A DNA stretch of 64,000 nt, from positions 496,001-560,000 of the forward strand of contig CAVSNU010000005.1 of assembly GCA_963729445.1 (NCBI GenBank), read 5' to 3'. The stretch comes from JACCZH01 sp963729445. GTDB lineage: Bacteria > Chloroflexota > Chloroflexia > Thermomicrobiales > CFX8. The notes beneath the pieces were generated by a model. The model did not search any database. It was not told the DNA's origin and saw only the letters and a list, made by a program, of their open reading frames with translations. Shown piece after piece: positions 42,344-51,494 of the stretch; the stretch's first letter is position 1, and every line of letters begins with the position of its first letter. Made by a program: the position numbers and the translations under genes.

Positions 42344-43858
42344 CTACACGGCCGTCAGGGTCCTGAACTGCGCTTGCTGGGCGAGGATCGCCTCCAGTGC
42401 CGCCTCGCCGGCCGGGCCGACGTTGGTGGTCTGAGGCTGCGCGAGCATCCGTTCCTGGGTCAATGGCTCGGCGATACCAGTCCGGACTCCCGCCATCGTT
42501 TCAATGATCGCCAGCGAGCAGTAGGGTGCGTAGATTTCACTATAGCCACCCTCCTGCAGGGCGACCAGCCGGCCGCCGGCATGGGTCTCGGCAAGGTCGA
42601 TCAGGCGCTGGGTCATCAACCGGTAGCCCTCCGTCGTGACCGACATCCGGCCCAGCACATCCATCGCACTGGCATCCTGCCCGGCTGAGATGAGTACCAG
42701 CTCCGGTTTGAACTCGTTGGCAATTGGCAGGATAATGCGGTCAAACGCGGCAAGGTAGGTCGCGTTCCCGCTCCCGGACGGCAGCGGCAGGTTGACCGTG
42801 TAGCCGGTGCCCTCGCCTGAGCCAACCTGGTCCACTTCACCCATCCCGGTCGGGAAGAGCTGGTCCTGGTGCAGCGAGACGAAGAGCACGCTGGGGTCAG
42901 AATAGAAGGCATCCTGGGTGCCGTTCCCGTGATGCACGTCCCAGTCAACGATCAGCACCCGCTGATACCCGTGGACGCGTTGGGCGTAGCGCGCGGCGAC
43001 GACGACGTTGTTAAAGACGCAAAAGCCCATGCCCTGATCTCGCAGGGCGTGGTGTCCGGGTGGGCGCGCATTGACGAACACCCGCCGGGCGGTACCCGCG
43101 GCGACAGCATCGACGCCGGCCATACCGCCGCCTGCCGCCAGCAACGCTGCCTCGTACGATTCCGGTGAAACAGGAGCCCCCGCGCCGGTCTCTCCACCAC
43201 CGTTGAGGCAAATCTGGCGTACTTTCTCGACGTAGGCTGGATCGTGATAGACGGTGAGATCCTCGACCGCGGCGCTCCGCGGCTCGATCGCGACCAGGCT
43301 GTTCGTAAGCCCGGTCACGTCGAGGAGTTGTTTGGTGCGCTGGCACAGGCGGTAGTTGGAGGGGTGCAACACCGGCTCGGAAAAGGGGAACGTCTCATTC
43401 GTCCCCGGCAGCACCCACATACCCGGATCGTGTTGTAGATAGCGCTCGTCATAGATGAAACCGGCTGTCAAGCTGTCGCTCCGTTCGCTCTCATTCTCGG
43501 TTGGTCGCTCTTGAGCCGGCGTTGGCTCCACACGAGGAGGCGTTGCTGTTGCTGTCGCGGTGGCCGTCGGCTCCGCCCTGGTCGCCGTTGGTGACGCTGT
43601 TGCAGTTGGCGGTACAGTAGCACGACTGACGGAGGTTGGACGGGGTTCAACCGTTGGTTCGGGTGGTGTTTCAGGGGCGGGCGCGAGGGCTTGCACGTTG
43701 TCCGCTTGCTCCGGCCCGCTACATGCGGCGACAAATGTGGCGATGAGGGGGGCGCTTAACCCCAATCCGGCGGCGCGCTTGATGACGCTCCGCCGGGATA
43801 CGCGGCCGCGAAGGACATCCCTTCGCGGCCGTTGAATATGTTTCGGACGGGAATCCAT
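42344..43858 (-). CDS. Exported histone deacetylase-fold amidohydrolase with Tat/lipoprotein signal
   Basis: The core (residues 135-500) is a complete zinc deacetylase of the HDAC/acetylpolyamine amidohydrolase group: RPPGHHALRDQGMGFCVFNN (His-His dyad), VDWDVHHGNGTQD (zinc ligands Asp and His), SLHQDQLFP, SAGQDASAMD (third zinc ligand Asp) and LQEGGYS. Unusually for the family, the N-terminus carries a twin-arginine signal (VSRRSVIKRAAGLGLS) and a lipobox-like FVAAC. About 80 residues of Pro/Thr/Glu-rich linker follow, so the enzyme is predicted outside the membrane. The start is Met at 43858 or 43873. A substrate such as acetylated sugars, polyamines or amides is more likely than histone. 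Confidence 0.9.
   Translation of the reverse strand: MDSRPKHIQRPRRDVLRGRVSRRSVIKRAAGLGLSAPLIATFVAACSGPEQADNVQALAPAPETPPEPTVEPRPTSVSRATVPPTATASPTATRAEPTATATATATPPRVEPTPAQERPTENESERSDSLTAGFIYDERYLQHDPGMWVLPGTNETFPFSEPVLHPSNYRLCQRTKQLLDVTGLTNSLVAIEPRSAAVEDLTVYHDPAYVEKVRQICLNGGGETGAGAPVSPESYEAALLAAGGGMAGVDAVAAGTARRVFVNARPPGHHALRDQGMGFCVFNNVVVAARYAQRVHGYQRVLIVDWDVHHGNGTQDAFYSDPSVLFVSLHQDQLFPTGMGEVDQVGSGEGTGYTVNLPLPSGSGNATYLAAFDRIILPIANEFKPELVLISAGQDASAMDVLGRMSVTTEGYRLMTQRLIDLAETHAGGRLVALQEGGYSEIYAPYCSLAIIETMAGVRTGIAEPLTQERMLAQPQTTNVGPAGEAALEAILAQQAQFRTLTAV
43803..43831. repeat. 12-bp perfect hairpin inside the 5' coding end of the deacetylase gene
   Basis: CGGCCGCGAAGG (43803-43814) and CCTTCGCGGCCG (43820-43831) are perfect complements around ACATC. 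The hairpin lies within the first codons of the deacetylase gene, covering the Arg-rich part of its signal sequence. It could reduce translation initiation or reflect Arg codon choice. Confidence 0.5.
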
Positions 43859-43912
43859 TCCGGCAAAAACCAATCTATTTCTGGTGTGACGTCGGCAAGC
43901 TGAAGATGGTTC

Positions 43913-45079
43913 TCAGGAGCGCAGTAACACCACAATCCGGTTCAGTCCGGATTCGGCGCCCCAGACCTCGCCCGGTCGGCCAAGAATCTGGCGCACGTTG
44001 GCCGGCGAGCCGGGTAGCGGGAAGCTCTCGAATGTGGCGGTCTGGGGATCGAAGCTCACCAGCGCGTTGCCGCCGAAATCGCTCAGCCACACGATGTCGC
44101 GCTCGTCCACGTAGACAGCGTAGGGTTGCGGATTGTCGCCCGGCAGTCGCCACTGCTGCCAGCTCTCGCTGGCGGGATCGTAGACGCTTACCTGACCGGA
44201 GTTCCACTCGCTCACCCAGACGCGACCCTGTGAATCTGCCCACACGCGCCGTGCTCCCTGGTCGGGCGTCGGGGGCTCGATTACGGTGACACCACCGGTC
44301 TCGGTGTCGATTCTGGCGATGTGGTTGCCGGCGAGCGAGGCGTAATAAACGATGCCGTCCGGTGTCGTGGTAATGCCGTACGGTCCGCGGCCCTCGGGAG
44401 CATCGTAGACGGCGATCTCACCGCTCTCCGGGTTGAGACTGCCATAGACACCATTCTGACCGGTGAACCACAACCTGCCGCTGCCGTCGAAGGTGGCGGT
44501 GTTGAGGTTGACGTTATCGCGGCCCGCCGGGAGGGAGTAGCGGGTCACTTGTTCGGTCTCCGGATCAACCCGGACGATTGCGTTCAAGCCCGCGTCCGTG
44601 ACCCAGGCCGCGTTGTCCGGCCCCACGATGACACCGTGCGGAGCGGAGCCTGCTCCCAGCGCGATCTCGCTGACCGTGCCCGTTGCTGGATCAAGCCTGC
44701 CAAGCTCTGCAGAGCCCTGGGCGGTGTACCACACGGTCCCGTCCGGCGCCGGCGCGACATCGTGCGGGCGCGATCCCTCAGGCAACGTGAATTCCTGAAA
44801 GGTCGGCTCAGGTTCAGATGTCGGCGTTGCCTGCTCGGAGGCGACGGTTGGATCGACGGTTGGTATTTGCTCAACCGTGGCCGTTGCGGCTGGCGGCGTG
44901 AGTGTTGGAGGTTCGGACGCAGCCGTTGACGTCCCGCTCGCCGCGGACACTGCCACCGTTGGTGTGATGCTACGTGGGTCAGGTGAGGAAGTGCTGCCTG
45001 GCTCAGGTGTGGAGTCTTCACCAGCGCAGGCGGTGAGCAGCAAAAGGATGCCGAGCACCAGACATGTCTTTTTCGTCAC
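43913..45079 (-). CDS. Lipoprotein with virginiamycin B lyase-like beta-propeller
   Basis: A GTG at 45079 with CGGAGGG upstream starts a lipoprotein signal (TKKTCLVLGILLLLTACAG; lipobox Cys). A Thr/Pro-rich linker of about 85 residues follows, then a seven-bladed propeller of NHL/Vgb type built from repeats such as RPHDVAPAPDGTVWYT, APHGVIVGPDNAAWVTD, GPYGITTTPDGIVYYA and QPYAVYVDERDIVWLSD. Vgb enzymes linearise streptogramin B antibiotics, but most such propellers have other or binding roles and the catalytic residues were not confirmed here. It is probably anchored to the outer face of the membrane. It shares strand and linker style with the deacetylase encoded 40 bases downstream. Confidence 0.85.
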   Translation of the reverse strand: MTKKTCLVLGILLLLTACAGEDSTPEPGSTSSPDPRSITPTVAVSAASGTSTAASEPPTLTPPAATATVEQIPTVDPTVASEQATPTSEPEPTFQEFTLPEGSRPHDVAPAPDGTVWYTAQGSAELGRLDPATGTVSEIALGAGSAPHGVIVGPDNAAWVTDAGLNAIVRVDPETEQVTRYSLPAGRDNVNLNTATFDGSGRLWFTGQNGVYGSLNPESGEIAVYDAPEGRGPYGITTTPDGIVYYASLAGNHIARIDTETGGVTVIEPPTPDQGARRVWADSQGRVWVSEWNSGQVSVYDPASESWQQWRLPGDNPQPYAVYVDERDIVWLSDFGGNALVSFDPQTATFESFPLPGSPANVRQILGRPGEVWGAESGLNRIVVLLRS

Positions 45080-45161
45080 ACTCAACCCTCCGGCGTTGCT
45101 CCTGATGTGCGCAGCGGCTCTCTTCAACAACAACGCGGACAGGTACAAGTGTGTAGGACGC

Positions 45162-45815
45162 TTACCGCTGGGGTGATTCAGCAACGAAGATGGCGTCCAG
45201 CACCGGGCTCTGGAAGTCATCCGAGAGCGCTTGCATGTAGATCTCGTCCCACCACTGCCCGTTCATCATATGCGCTTTGGTCCGGCGTCCGAACGCGCGG
45301 AAACCAGCCTTCTCGTACACCCGTATCCCGGCGAAGTTGTATTCCCATACCCGCAGCATAATATTCTGTAGACCAAGCCCGGTGAACGCGTAATCCAGCA
45401 TCAGGCTGGTTGCCTCGGTACCGTACCCGCAACCCTGGAGATCCGCCTCTCCAATGAAAATGCCGAACTCGGCTGTGCGGTCACGCAGGTTGATATTCTC
45501 AAGGGCGGTATTGCCGATTGGCTTCCATGTTTCGCACTCGTACATCGTGAAGACGATCACGGAGCTGATCTGCGCCGGTTTCGTGCGGCGCTCGAACCAC
45601 TCTTCAACCTGATCGAGTGACACAGGCTTGAGGTGACGGTCGAGCGTCCGTAGTAGCTCGAAGCTGTTGAACCATTGCTGGTAGAGAGGCATGAACTCCC
45701 GCCGCAATGGACCAAGGGCGACCTTTTCACCAACGATATTTATCGGGGGGCGCTCCTGCTGCTGATGGCTGTGCGGGTAGACGGTAAAGTCGTTACCCTC
45801 CTGGTACATGGTCAT
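45162..45815 (-). CDS. GNAT family N-acetyltransferase
   Basis: The 217-residue protein of the RimJ/RimL-like GNAT group has VALGPLRREFMPLYQQW, GNTALENINLRDRTAEFGIFIGE, GCGYGTEATSLMLDYAF (acetyl-CoA pyrophosphate loop) and VWEYNFAGIRVYEKAGFRAFGRR. The start is the ATG at 45815 or two codons later. Substrates of this group include protein N-termini, ribosomal proteins and small amines. It is a separate gene upstream of the Vgb-like lipoprotein. Confidence 0.88.
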   Translation of the reverse strand: MTMYQEGNDFTVYPHSHQQQERPPINIVGEKVALGPLRREFMPLYQQWFNSFELLRTLDRHLKPVSLDQVEEWFERRTKPAQISSVIVFTMYECETWKPIGNTALENINLRDRTAEFGIFIGEADLQGCGYGTEATSLMLDYAFTGLGLQNIMLRVWEYNFAGIRVYEKAGFRAFGRRTKAHMMNGQWWDEIYMQALSDDFQSPVLDAIFVAESPQR

Positions 45816-46275
45816 CGCCGCTTTCTGACATGGGTGGAGAAGCAAGTATGTCGGCCGGCTGGTTGCCTGCCCGTCCTGGAGACAGGAGCGCAACGCTCTT
45901 CTCAATGTAAGTCTACATACTCTCTGATACCCGTTCGGCGACGGTGCAATCTGGTGAAGGGTTGTAAAGAGGATTGGTGTCTCAATGATGGTTGATGGAT
46001 CGAATCGAGGCGGCTGGGGGGTGAGCGAGTGAGATGGTGGGGAGGAAGGCTGTACGTTTGGGACGACCAGAACGGTTCCGGCCGGCGAACCGGTGTTCTG
46101 GGTGTTCCGTCATTGGAACGATGCCCCTTGTACTACGCATCCTCATCACACTCGTCATGGTCCGCCACGATTCGACTCCATCAGGAACAACTCTACTGAT
46201 GAAACCTTAGGGGGTACTGTGCCAAAGCTGAGAGCCCGATGAAGTCATCCTGAGAAAATGCTGAGAGAAATGACG
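45816..46275. other. Intergenic gap, no gene found
   Basis: These 460 bases hold the 5' flank of the GNAT gene and the 3' flank of the sensor kinase gene. A single GTCATCCTGAG unit lies near 46243-46254, related to the element at 13897. No convincing open frame, terminator or RNA structure was seen. Confidence 0.5.
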
Positions 46276-47709
46276 TTATGTGCGCTCAGGTAGCATGCGT
46301 TCAGCGTTGCCGTGGCTGCGGGCTAGGACCGTGGCGCGGGGCAGGATGACGGTGAACGTCGTCCCCACTCCGGCCTCGGTGCTGACCTCGATGCGGCCAC
46401 GTTGCGCCTCAACCAGGGCCTTGGCGATGGCCAGACCGAGACCGACACCGGTGCCGCGCCGGGCCAGATCACCTCGATAGAAGCGCTCGAAGATGTGTGG
46501 CAGCAGCCCGGCATCGATACCGTCTCCGGAATCGTGTACCGTGATGTGTACCCAGAGAGGCGTGGTGCTCGTGCTCACCACGACCTGTTCGTTGGCCGGG
46601 GTGTACTTGATGGCGTTGTCGATCAGAATCAGGATGACCTGCTTCAGCGCGTCACGGCTGCCGGCGATAGCAACATCGTCAATCCCCTGGCAGACGATCA
46701 CACGGTTCGTGTCGATCAACCGCGCCTGGCGACAGATCTCATTGATGACCGGCTTGATTGCCACGCGCTCGCTGGTAAGCGGCCACTCAGCGTCGGCGCG
46801 CTGGAGCACCATCAAGTCATTCACCAGACGGATCAAACGCTCGCACTCGTCGATAATGTCGGTCACGACCTCGTTATGATCGTCCTCGCTGATCGGTGGC
46901 TCTCGCCGCAGCAGCTCAAGGTTGCCGCGGATTGTCGTCAGCGGCGTTCGAAGCTCGTGCGATGCGTCGGCGGCGAATCTGCGCTGGGCGTCCAGGGTAC
47001 GCTCGGCATGGCTGAATGCCGCCTGCAATTCGGTGAGCATGACGTTGACGGTGCTGGTCAGCCGTCCGAGCTCGTCGGTTGGACCGTTGTATGCGACACG
47101 CTGGCTAAAATCGCGATCTTCGCCGATCTTCTGGGCGGTCTCGGTGATGTGGTTGATTGGCCGCAGCGCGGCCCCGGCCACCAACCAGCTCATCCCGAAC
47201 GCCGCCAACGTCACAACACCGATGCCGACGATGACCGCGTTACGCAGCGTCCCGAGCGATTCGTCGTGGTCGGCGATCGACCGCGCCACCTGAATGATCC
47301 CGATCATCTCTCCCTCGGATCGAATCGGTTGGTTAAAGACGAGCACTCGCCCCGCCTCAGTATCGGCCGTCTCGGTCCAATTCTGGCCGCTCCGGACGTG
47401 CGAGAGCGCCTCCTCGCTGATCGGGAGCTCAAATTCGTCCAGGTTGTCACTCTTCTCTACGATTTGACCGGAGAGGTAGCGTGTCTGCGCGAAGGTTCTC
47501 GGCGTAGTGATCCTCCCGGTTGGTACCTGGACCTTGTCGAGCTGGAACTCGCTGGCACTGATGATGGTGGTGGCTTGCTCGGCGAGCGCATCCTCGCGGA
47601 CGTTATAGGTCAGTCGCGACACGGCAATGTAGAGGATCGCGCCGCTGATGATTAACGTGAGCGCCAGGATTGCGCTGAACAGCAGTGTGAGCCGAAGTCG
47701 GATGGACAT
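46276..47709 (-). CDS. Membrane sensor histidine kinase with HAMP domain (OmpR partner)
   Basis: This 477-residue kinase has two membrane segments (about residues 8-30 and 155-178) flanking a periplasmic-type sensor region. A HAMP domain starting LRPINHITETAQKIGEDRDFSQRV follows, then HisKA with FAADASHELRTPLTTIRGNLELL (phospho-His near residue 250) and HATPase (VILILIDNAIKYTP; HDSGDGID; GVGLGLAIAKALV). Its architecture is that of BaeS/PhoR-type kinases, which respond to envelope stress. The cognate OmpR-type regulator gene lies 113 bases upstream on the same strand. Confidence 0.93.
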   Translation of the reverse strand: MSIRLRLTLLFSAILALTLIISGAILYIAVSRLTYNVREDALAEQATTIISASEFQLDKVQVPTGRITTPRTFAQTRYLSGQIVEKSDNLDEFELPISEEALSHVRSGQNWTETADTEAGRVLVFNQPIRSEGEMIGIIQVARSIADHDESLGTLRNAVIVGIGVVTLAAFGMSWLVAGAALRPINHITETAQKIGEDRDFSQRVAYNGPTDELGRLTSTVNVMLTELQAAFSHAERTLDAQRRFAADASHELRTPLTTIRGNLELLRREPPISEDDHNEVVTDIIDECERLIRLVNDLMVLQRADAEWPLTSERVAIKPVINEICRQARLIDTNRVIVCQGIDDVAIAGSRDALKQVILILIDNAIKYTPANEQVVVSTSTTPLWVHITVHDSGDGIDAGLLPHIFERFYRGDLARRGTGVGLGLAIAKALVEAQRGRIEVSTEAGVGTTFTVILPRATVLARSHGNAERMLPERT

Positions 47710-47822
47710 CGTGTTCCTCTAGAGTTGTCGCCGTCGTTCCGTCCGGGCATGAAGCCGGCCAAGGGGTACGATCCCGATGACGCTGCTGACCGGTTTGGTG
47801 GCGACGTACTGCCGGATGCCTT

Positions 47823-48497
47823 CTACTCGTCGCGCAACACGTAGCCGACGCCGCGGACCGTTTGGATGAGCCGTGGCTCGCCGTCAGCTTCGGTCTTGTT
47901 CCGTAAGTAGCCGACATAGACTTCGAGCACATTTTCGTACCCATCGAAATCGTAGCCCCAGACATCTTGCAGGATGCGGGTGCGCGGCAGCACCCGGCGT
48001 GGATAACGCAGCAGGTATGAAAGGAGATCGAACTCGCGTGGACTCAGATCGAACGTCCGGTCTCCCCGCCGTGTTTCGCGGGTCACCGGGTTCAGGTAGA
48101 GGTCGGCGAAGCAGAGCGGTGATTCATTGTCCCCGATGTCAGAACGCCGCAGCAGCGCGCGTACCCGTGCCAGAAGCTCGGCTGGCGCGAAGGGCTTTAC
48201 CAGGTAATCATCGGCGCCGCTGTCGAGCCCCTTGACGCGGTCCCCAACGGCATCACGAGCAGTCAGCATGAGAATCGGGGCGGAATCGGTGGCCCGCAAA
48301 CGCTTGGCCACTTCAATGCCGTCAAGCCCGGGCATGAGCCAATCGAGCACCACGACATCCGGACGCTGACTCTGGGCCTGGCTGAGGGCCTCGTGCCCAT
48401 CGGAGGCCGTTACGACTGAATAGCCATCGTAGGTGAGTGTCCGGCGCAGCATGTCGGTGATCTTGCGGTCGTCGTCTACAACAAGGACAGTTGCCAT
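47823..48497 (-). CDS. OmpR/PhoB-type response regulator
   Basis: From the ATG at 48497 (AAGGGGA upstream): the receiver has VLVVDDDRKITDML, phospho-acceptor Asp52 in VVVLDWLMPGLDG and Lys in YLVKPFAPAELL. The winged-helix domain (about residues 125-224) has LSPREFDLLSYLLRYPRRVLPRTRILQDVWGYDF and ends in VRGVGYVLRDE. It is the partner of the kinase encoded downstream. It is divergent from the PRC-barrel gene at 48757, and the 260 bases between them probably hold both promoters. Confidence 0.95.
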   Translation of the reverse strand: MATVLVVDDDRKITDMLRRTLTYDGYSVVTASDGHEALSQAQSQRPDVVVLDWLMPGLDGIEVAKRLRATDSAPILMLTARDAVGDRVKGLDSGADDYLVKPFAPAELLARVRALLRRSDIGDNESPLCFADLYLNPVTRETRRGDRTFDLSPREFDLLSYLLRYPRRVLPRTRILQDVWGYDFDGYENVLEVYVGYLRNKTEADGEPRLIQTVRGVGYVLRDE

Positions 48498-48756
48498 CGT
48501 TGCATTCCCCTTACCTTCCGTGTGCCTGTTCCCTGGCCTACTCGTGTCCCGCGCCATCCCCACGATGGCGCATGTACATACCTCTTGTGTAGCGATGAAT
48601 GCCGGAATGAAGCCCAACGATCCGCAGTATACCGCGATTATGGTTAAGTGTTCGTGTGTGACCCGTGTACAATACGAGGGAATTCATTTGCCAGTTTCCA
48701 GAGAACGCATTCGTCCACTCCTCATGAACGGATGCTGGAACGGAACGAGGATGGCC

Positions 48757-49320
48757 ATGGAGATCCGGTTCGGTCGTCCGCTCGTCAGCAGCGATGGAGA
48801 GCGAGTCGGCACCGCCGTCGGCCTGATGCTTGATATTGATGGCCGTTCGGTGCGCGAGATTCTGGTGCTCCACGGGACCGAAGAGCGGGCCATTCCTTAC
48901 CAGAGCATCATTCGCGTCGATGCAGATGGCATTATCGATCTCAATCTGACCGCGTTTGAGGTGCAGCAGATGACACGTACCAGCGGCATCGCTGGAACTG
49001 GTGTGAACCAGACGATCATGCCATACACGTCCTGGGTGAGCGGCGAGGGGATTGTTCCCAGCTACACCGGCTCGATGCACGACAATCAGCCGTACCGACC
49101 GTCAGAAGAAACCGAGCCCGATATCGTTGAGATCGACGCTGAGATCGTCGTCGCTGGCCCGGACGGGAAGATCGTCGGCACGATTGCCGGGCTCGCGGCG
49201 GACGACGCTGGAGCGGTCCAGGAGCTCATGATAAGTACCGGATTCTTGCGTCCGGATATCCGGGTTGACATGGACTCGGTCGCGTACGCCGAAGGTACCT
49301 ACGTCTCGCACATCGGGTGA
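48757..49320 (+). CDS. PRC-barrel-like protein with two barrel repeats
   Basis: This 187-residue protein has two similar segments: FGRPLVSSDGERVGTAVGLMLDIDGRSVREILV and EIVVAGPDGKIVGTIAGLAADDAGAVQELMI. Each matches the short beta-barrel of the PRC fold (opening strand, G-x-(V/I)-G turn, closing strands). PRC barrels bind proteins, RNA or membranes and are common in stress proteins. The ATG at 48757 is preferred over an ATG 6 bases earlier because GAGG then sits at proper distance. It is divergent from the OmpR-type regulator, which may control it. No membrane segment is present. Confidence 0.75.
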   Translation: MEIRFGRPLVSSDGERVGTAVGLMLDIDGRSVREILVLHGTEERAIPYQSIIRVDADGIIDLNLTAFEVQQMTRTSGIAGTGVNQTIMPYTSWVSGEGIVPSYTGSMHDNQPYRPSEETEPDIVEIDAEIVVAGPDGKIVGTIAGLAADDAGAVQELMISTGFLRPDIRVDMDSVAYAEGTYVSHIG

Positions 49321-49323
49321 CGT

Positions 49324-49354
49324 CCACCTGCCAGGACCCGGTCCTGGCACGTGG
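49324..49354 (+). terminator. Hairpin after the PRC-barrel-like gene
   Basis: CCAC-C-TGCCAGGA (49324-49336) pairs with TCCTGGCA-C-GTGG (49342-49354), with one C-C mismatch, 4 bases past the stop of the PRC-like gene. There is no T run. The remaining gap to 49692 contains no credible gene; it has an AT-rich spot near 49412-49430 (TATACAATAAAAAAGA) that could belong to a promoter of the antiporter gene. Confidence 0.55.
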
Positions 49355-49692
49355 GCGAAGATCCACTGCCGGCAGAATCCCTTGCTGCATGCACAGCGTT
49401 GCGCGCGTCTTATACAATAAAAAAGACGCCGACACGGTGTGAGATCTCGACCTCGGCGCTCGGGATGCACGATTCTTGTCTACAGATCGCTGAAACCCAG
49501 GCGCGAGGCCGGAAATGTACGACCTCCGATAGGTGGGCGCCTGCACCCGTTCCTCGCCGAGGTGTAATCCTCCTGCCGTCTGAATGATCTGGGATTCTAC
49601 ATGGGTCAAACCGTCGCCAATCTGACAACGGACGATTCATCGTGGAATCTGCATTTGGTCTTTTCGGGGCCTGGTGATGAGGCTCCAGCATA

Positions 49693-51414
49693 ATGGGCGA
49701 CTCGAATTTTCTCATCAATATGACGATTGCTCTGTCGGCGGCGTTCGTGGGAGGGACGGTCGCGGCCCGGCTTGGCCAGTCAACGATTCTCGGCTACATC
49801 CTGGGTGGCATCGCCATCGGACCGTTCACCCCGGGCTTCGTAAGCGACGCGGTTGCTGTGGAGACACTGGCCGACATCGGCATCATTCTGCTGATGTTTG
49901 CGATCGGCGTACAGCTATCCATGCGTGACCTTATGCGGGCTGGCAAGGTCTCACTTATTGGCGGGTCGATACAGGTACTTCTGACGATTGGCTTCGGGTA
50001 TCTCATCGGCCTCGCATTGGGCTGGACTCCACTACAGGCGTTGTTCTTTGGCGCGGTGGTATCGAACTCCTCGAGCACGGTGCTGAGCAAAGTGCTGGGT
50101 GAGCGCGGCGAAGCGGGCTCGGTGCACGGCCAGGTTGGGCTTGCCTGGTCTACCGTCCAGGACCTCAGCACCATCATCCTGGTGGTCGTGCTCACTGCGC
50201 TCTCGACCGGTGGCGACGGTGTACTTCTCGATCTGCTCTGGGCGACGGCAATGGCCGTCCTCTTTCTCGTCCTGTTGGTGCCCGTTGGGTCGCGGATTTT
50301 GCCATGGTTCTTTGAACGGGTGGCCGCTCTTCAGAATCGCGAAGTCTTCATTCTGACGGTGGCAACATTCGCGCTCGGTACCGCGTATGTATCGTCGTGG
50401 TTTGGGCTGTCGTTGGCTCTCGGCGCGTTCGTGGCCGGCGTGGTCGTCAGTGAATCCGATCTGTCACACCAGATTCTGGGTGAGGTTGAACCCCTGCGAG
50501 ATATTTTCGCAGGGCTTTTCTTTGTCTCAGTCGGGATGCTCGTCGATCCGATGTTCGTCCTCCGCAACCTCCCCCTGGTCCTGGTAACGCTCGCGGTGAT
50601 TGTGCTGGGCAAAGGTCTGCTGGTCGCCGGTATCTCTCTCTTGTTTCGCTACCCGGTGCGCACGTCCGTATTGATTGCCGTCACGTTAGCCCAATCGGCC
50701 GAGTTTTCCTTCCTGCTCGCGCGGTTGGGTTCGGATCTTGACGTGCTGACCCCGGAGATCTTCAGTTTGCTGTTGGCTGGGGCGGCGGCGAGTATCGTCG
50801 TATCGCCGGCGCTGCATAGCACGGCAGCACCGTTTGCTCGCTGGCTCGAGTGTGTCACCGCCAGTCGCTCGCCGTACGCGCGGCTTGCGGCCGACGAGGG
50901 AGATGAGCCGCTGTTACGCGGTCACACCGTCCTCTGCGGATACGGACGCGTCGGCAGGGTCATCGGCGACGCGTTAATCCGCCGCGGATTCCCCTTCGTC
51001 GTCATCGAGCAGGACCAGTCCATTGTGCGGCAATTGCGCGCAGAAGGTATCCATGCGCTGCTGGGCAGTGCTGACAACAGCGCTCTCCTCGACCAGGTCT
51101 GCCTGGAGCACGCGAGGGTGCTGGTTGTGGCAACACCGGATGCCCTGACGGCACGTCGCATCGTCGATCGAGTCCGCCAAATCAACCCCCGTTTGAACAT
51201 CATCGTCCGCTCGCACGATCAGGCTGAGAGTGCGCGCCTCGCCAAGCTTGGCGTGAACGAGACCGTCGTTGGCGAGCTTGAGCTGGCGCTTGAGATGACG
51301 CGCTACACCTTGCGCCGGTTCGGAGTCGGTTCCCTCGAAACACAGGCCATTGTCCAGGGGCTCCGTAGTTCCAACGCCAACCAGATCCGGGACATCCGGG
51401 ACGAATCGATCTAG
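49693..51414 (+). CDS. CPA2 cation:proton antiporter with TrkA-N domain (KefB/RosB-like)
   Basis: This is a 573-residue membrane protein. The antiporter domain (residues 1-385, about 12-13 helices) includes LGYILGGIAIGPFTPGF, IILLMFAIGVQL and VSNSSSTVLSKVL. A Rossmann TrkA-N domain (from about residue 408, GHTVLCGYGRVGRVIGDAL) should bind NAD(H) and gate transport; a helical tail follows. The family exchanges K+ or Na+ for protons and protects against electrophile or pH stress. The ATG follows GATGAGG by about 11 bases. It is on the same strand as the kinase gene at 51495, with an 80-base gap. Confidence 0.9.
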   Translation: MGDSNFLINMTIALSAAFVGGTVAARLGQSTILGYILGGIAIGPFTPGFVSDAVAVETLADIGIILLMFAIGVQLSMRDLMRAGKVSLIGGSIQVLLTIGFGYLIGLALGWTPLQALFFGAVVSNSSSTVLSKVLGERGEAGSVHGQVGLAWSTVQDLSTIILVVVLTALSTGGDGVLLDLLWATAMAVLFLVLLVPVGSRILPWFFERVAALQNREVFILTVATFALGTAYVSSWFGLSLALGAFVAGVVVSESDLSHQILGEVEPLRDIFAGLFFVSVGMLVDPMFVLRNLPLVLVTLAVIVLGKGLLVAGISLLFRYPVRTSVLIAVTLAQSAEFSFLLARLGSDLDVLTPEIFSLLLAGAAASIVVSPALHSTAAPFARWLECVTASRSPYARLAADEGDEPLLRGHTVLCGYGRVGRVIGDALIRRGFPFVVIEQDQSIVRQLRAEGIHALLGSADNSALLDQVCLEHARVLVVATPDALTARRIVDRVRQINPRLNIIVRSHDQAESARLAKLGVNETVVGELELALEMTRYTLRRFGVGSLETQAIVQGLRSSNANQIRDIRDESI

Positions 51415-51494
51415 CTGCCGGCCTGCTCGCGCGCGTCGTTGCTGTGCTAAACTCTGGGGCATCCGAACAGAAGAATGGCTCACCCTCAGGCTAG

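Noticed and set aside
43913..45079. Streptogramin resistance gene vgb
   Set aside because: Only the propeller repeats are clear; the protein is a lipoprotein with a long linker and catalytic residues were not confirmed, so a resistance function is not claimed.
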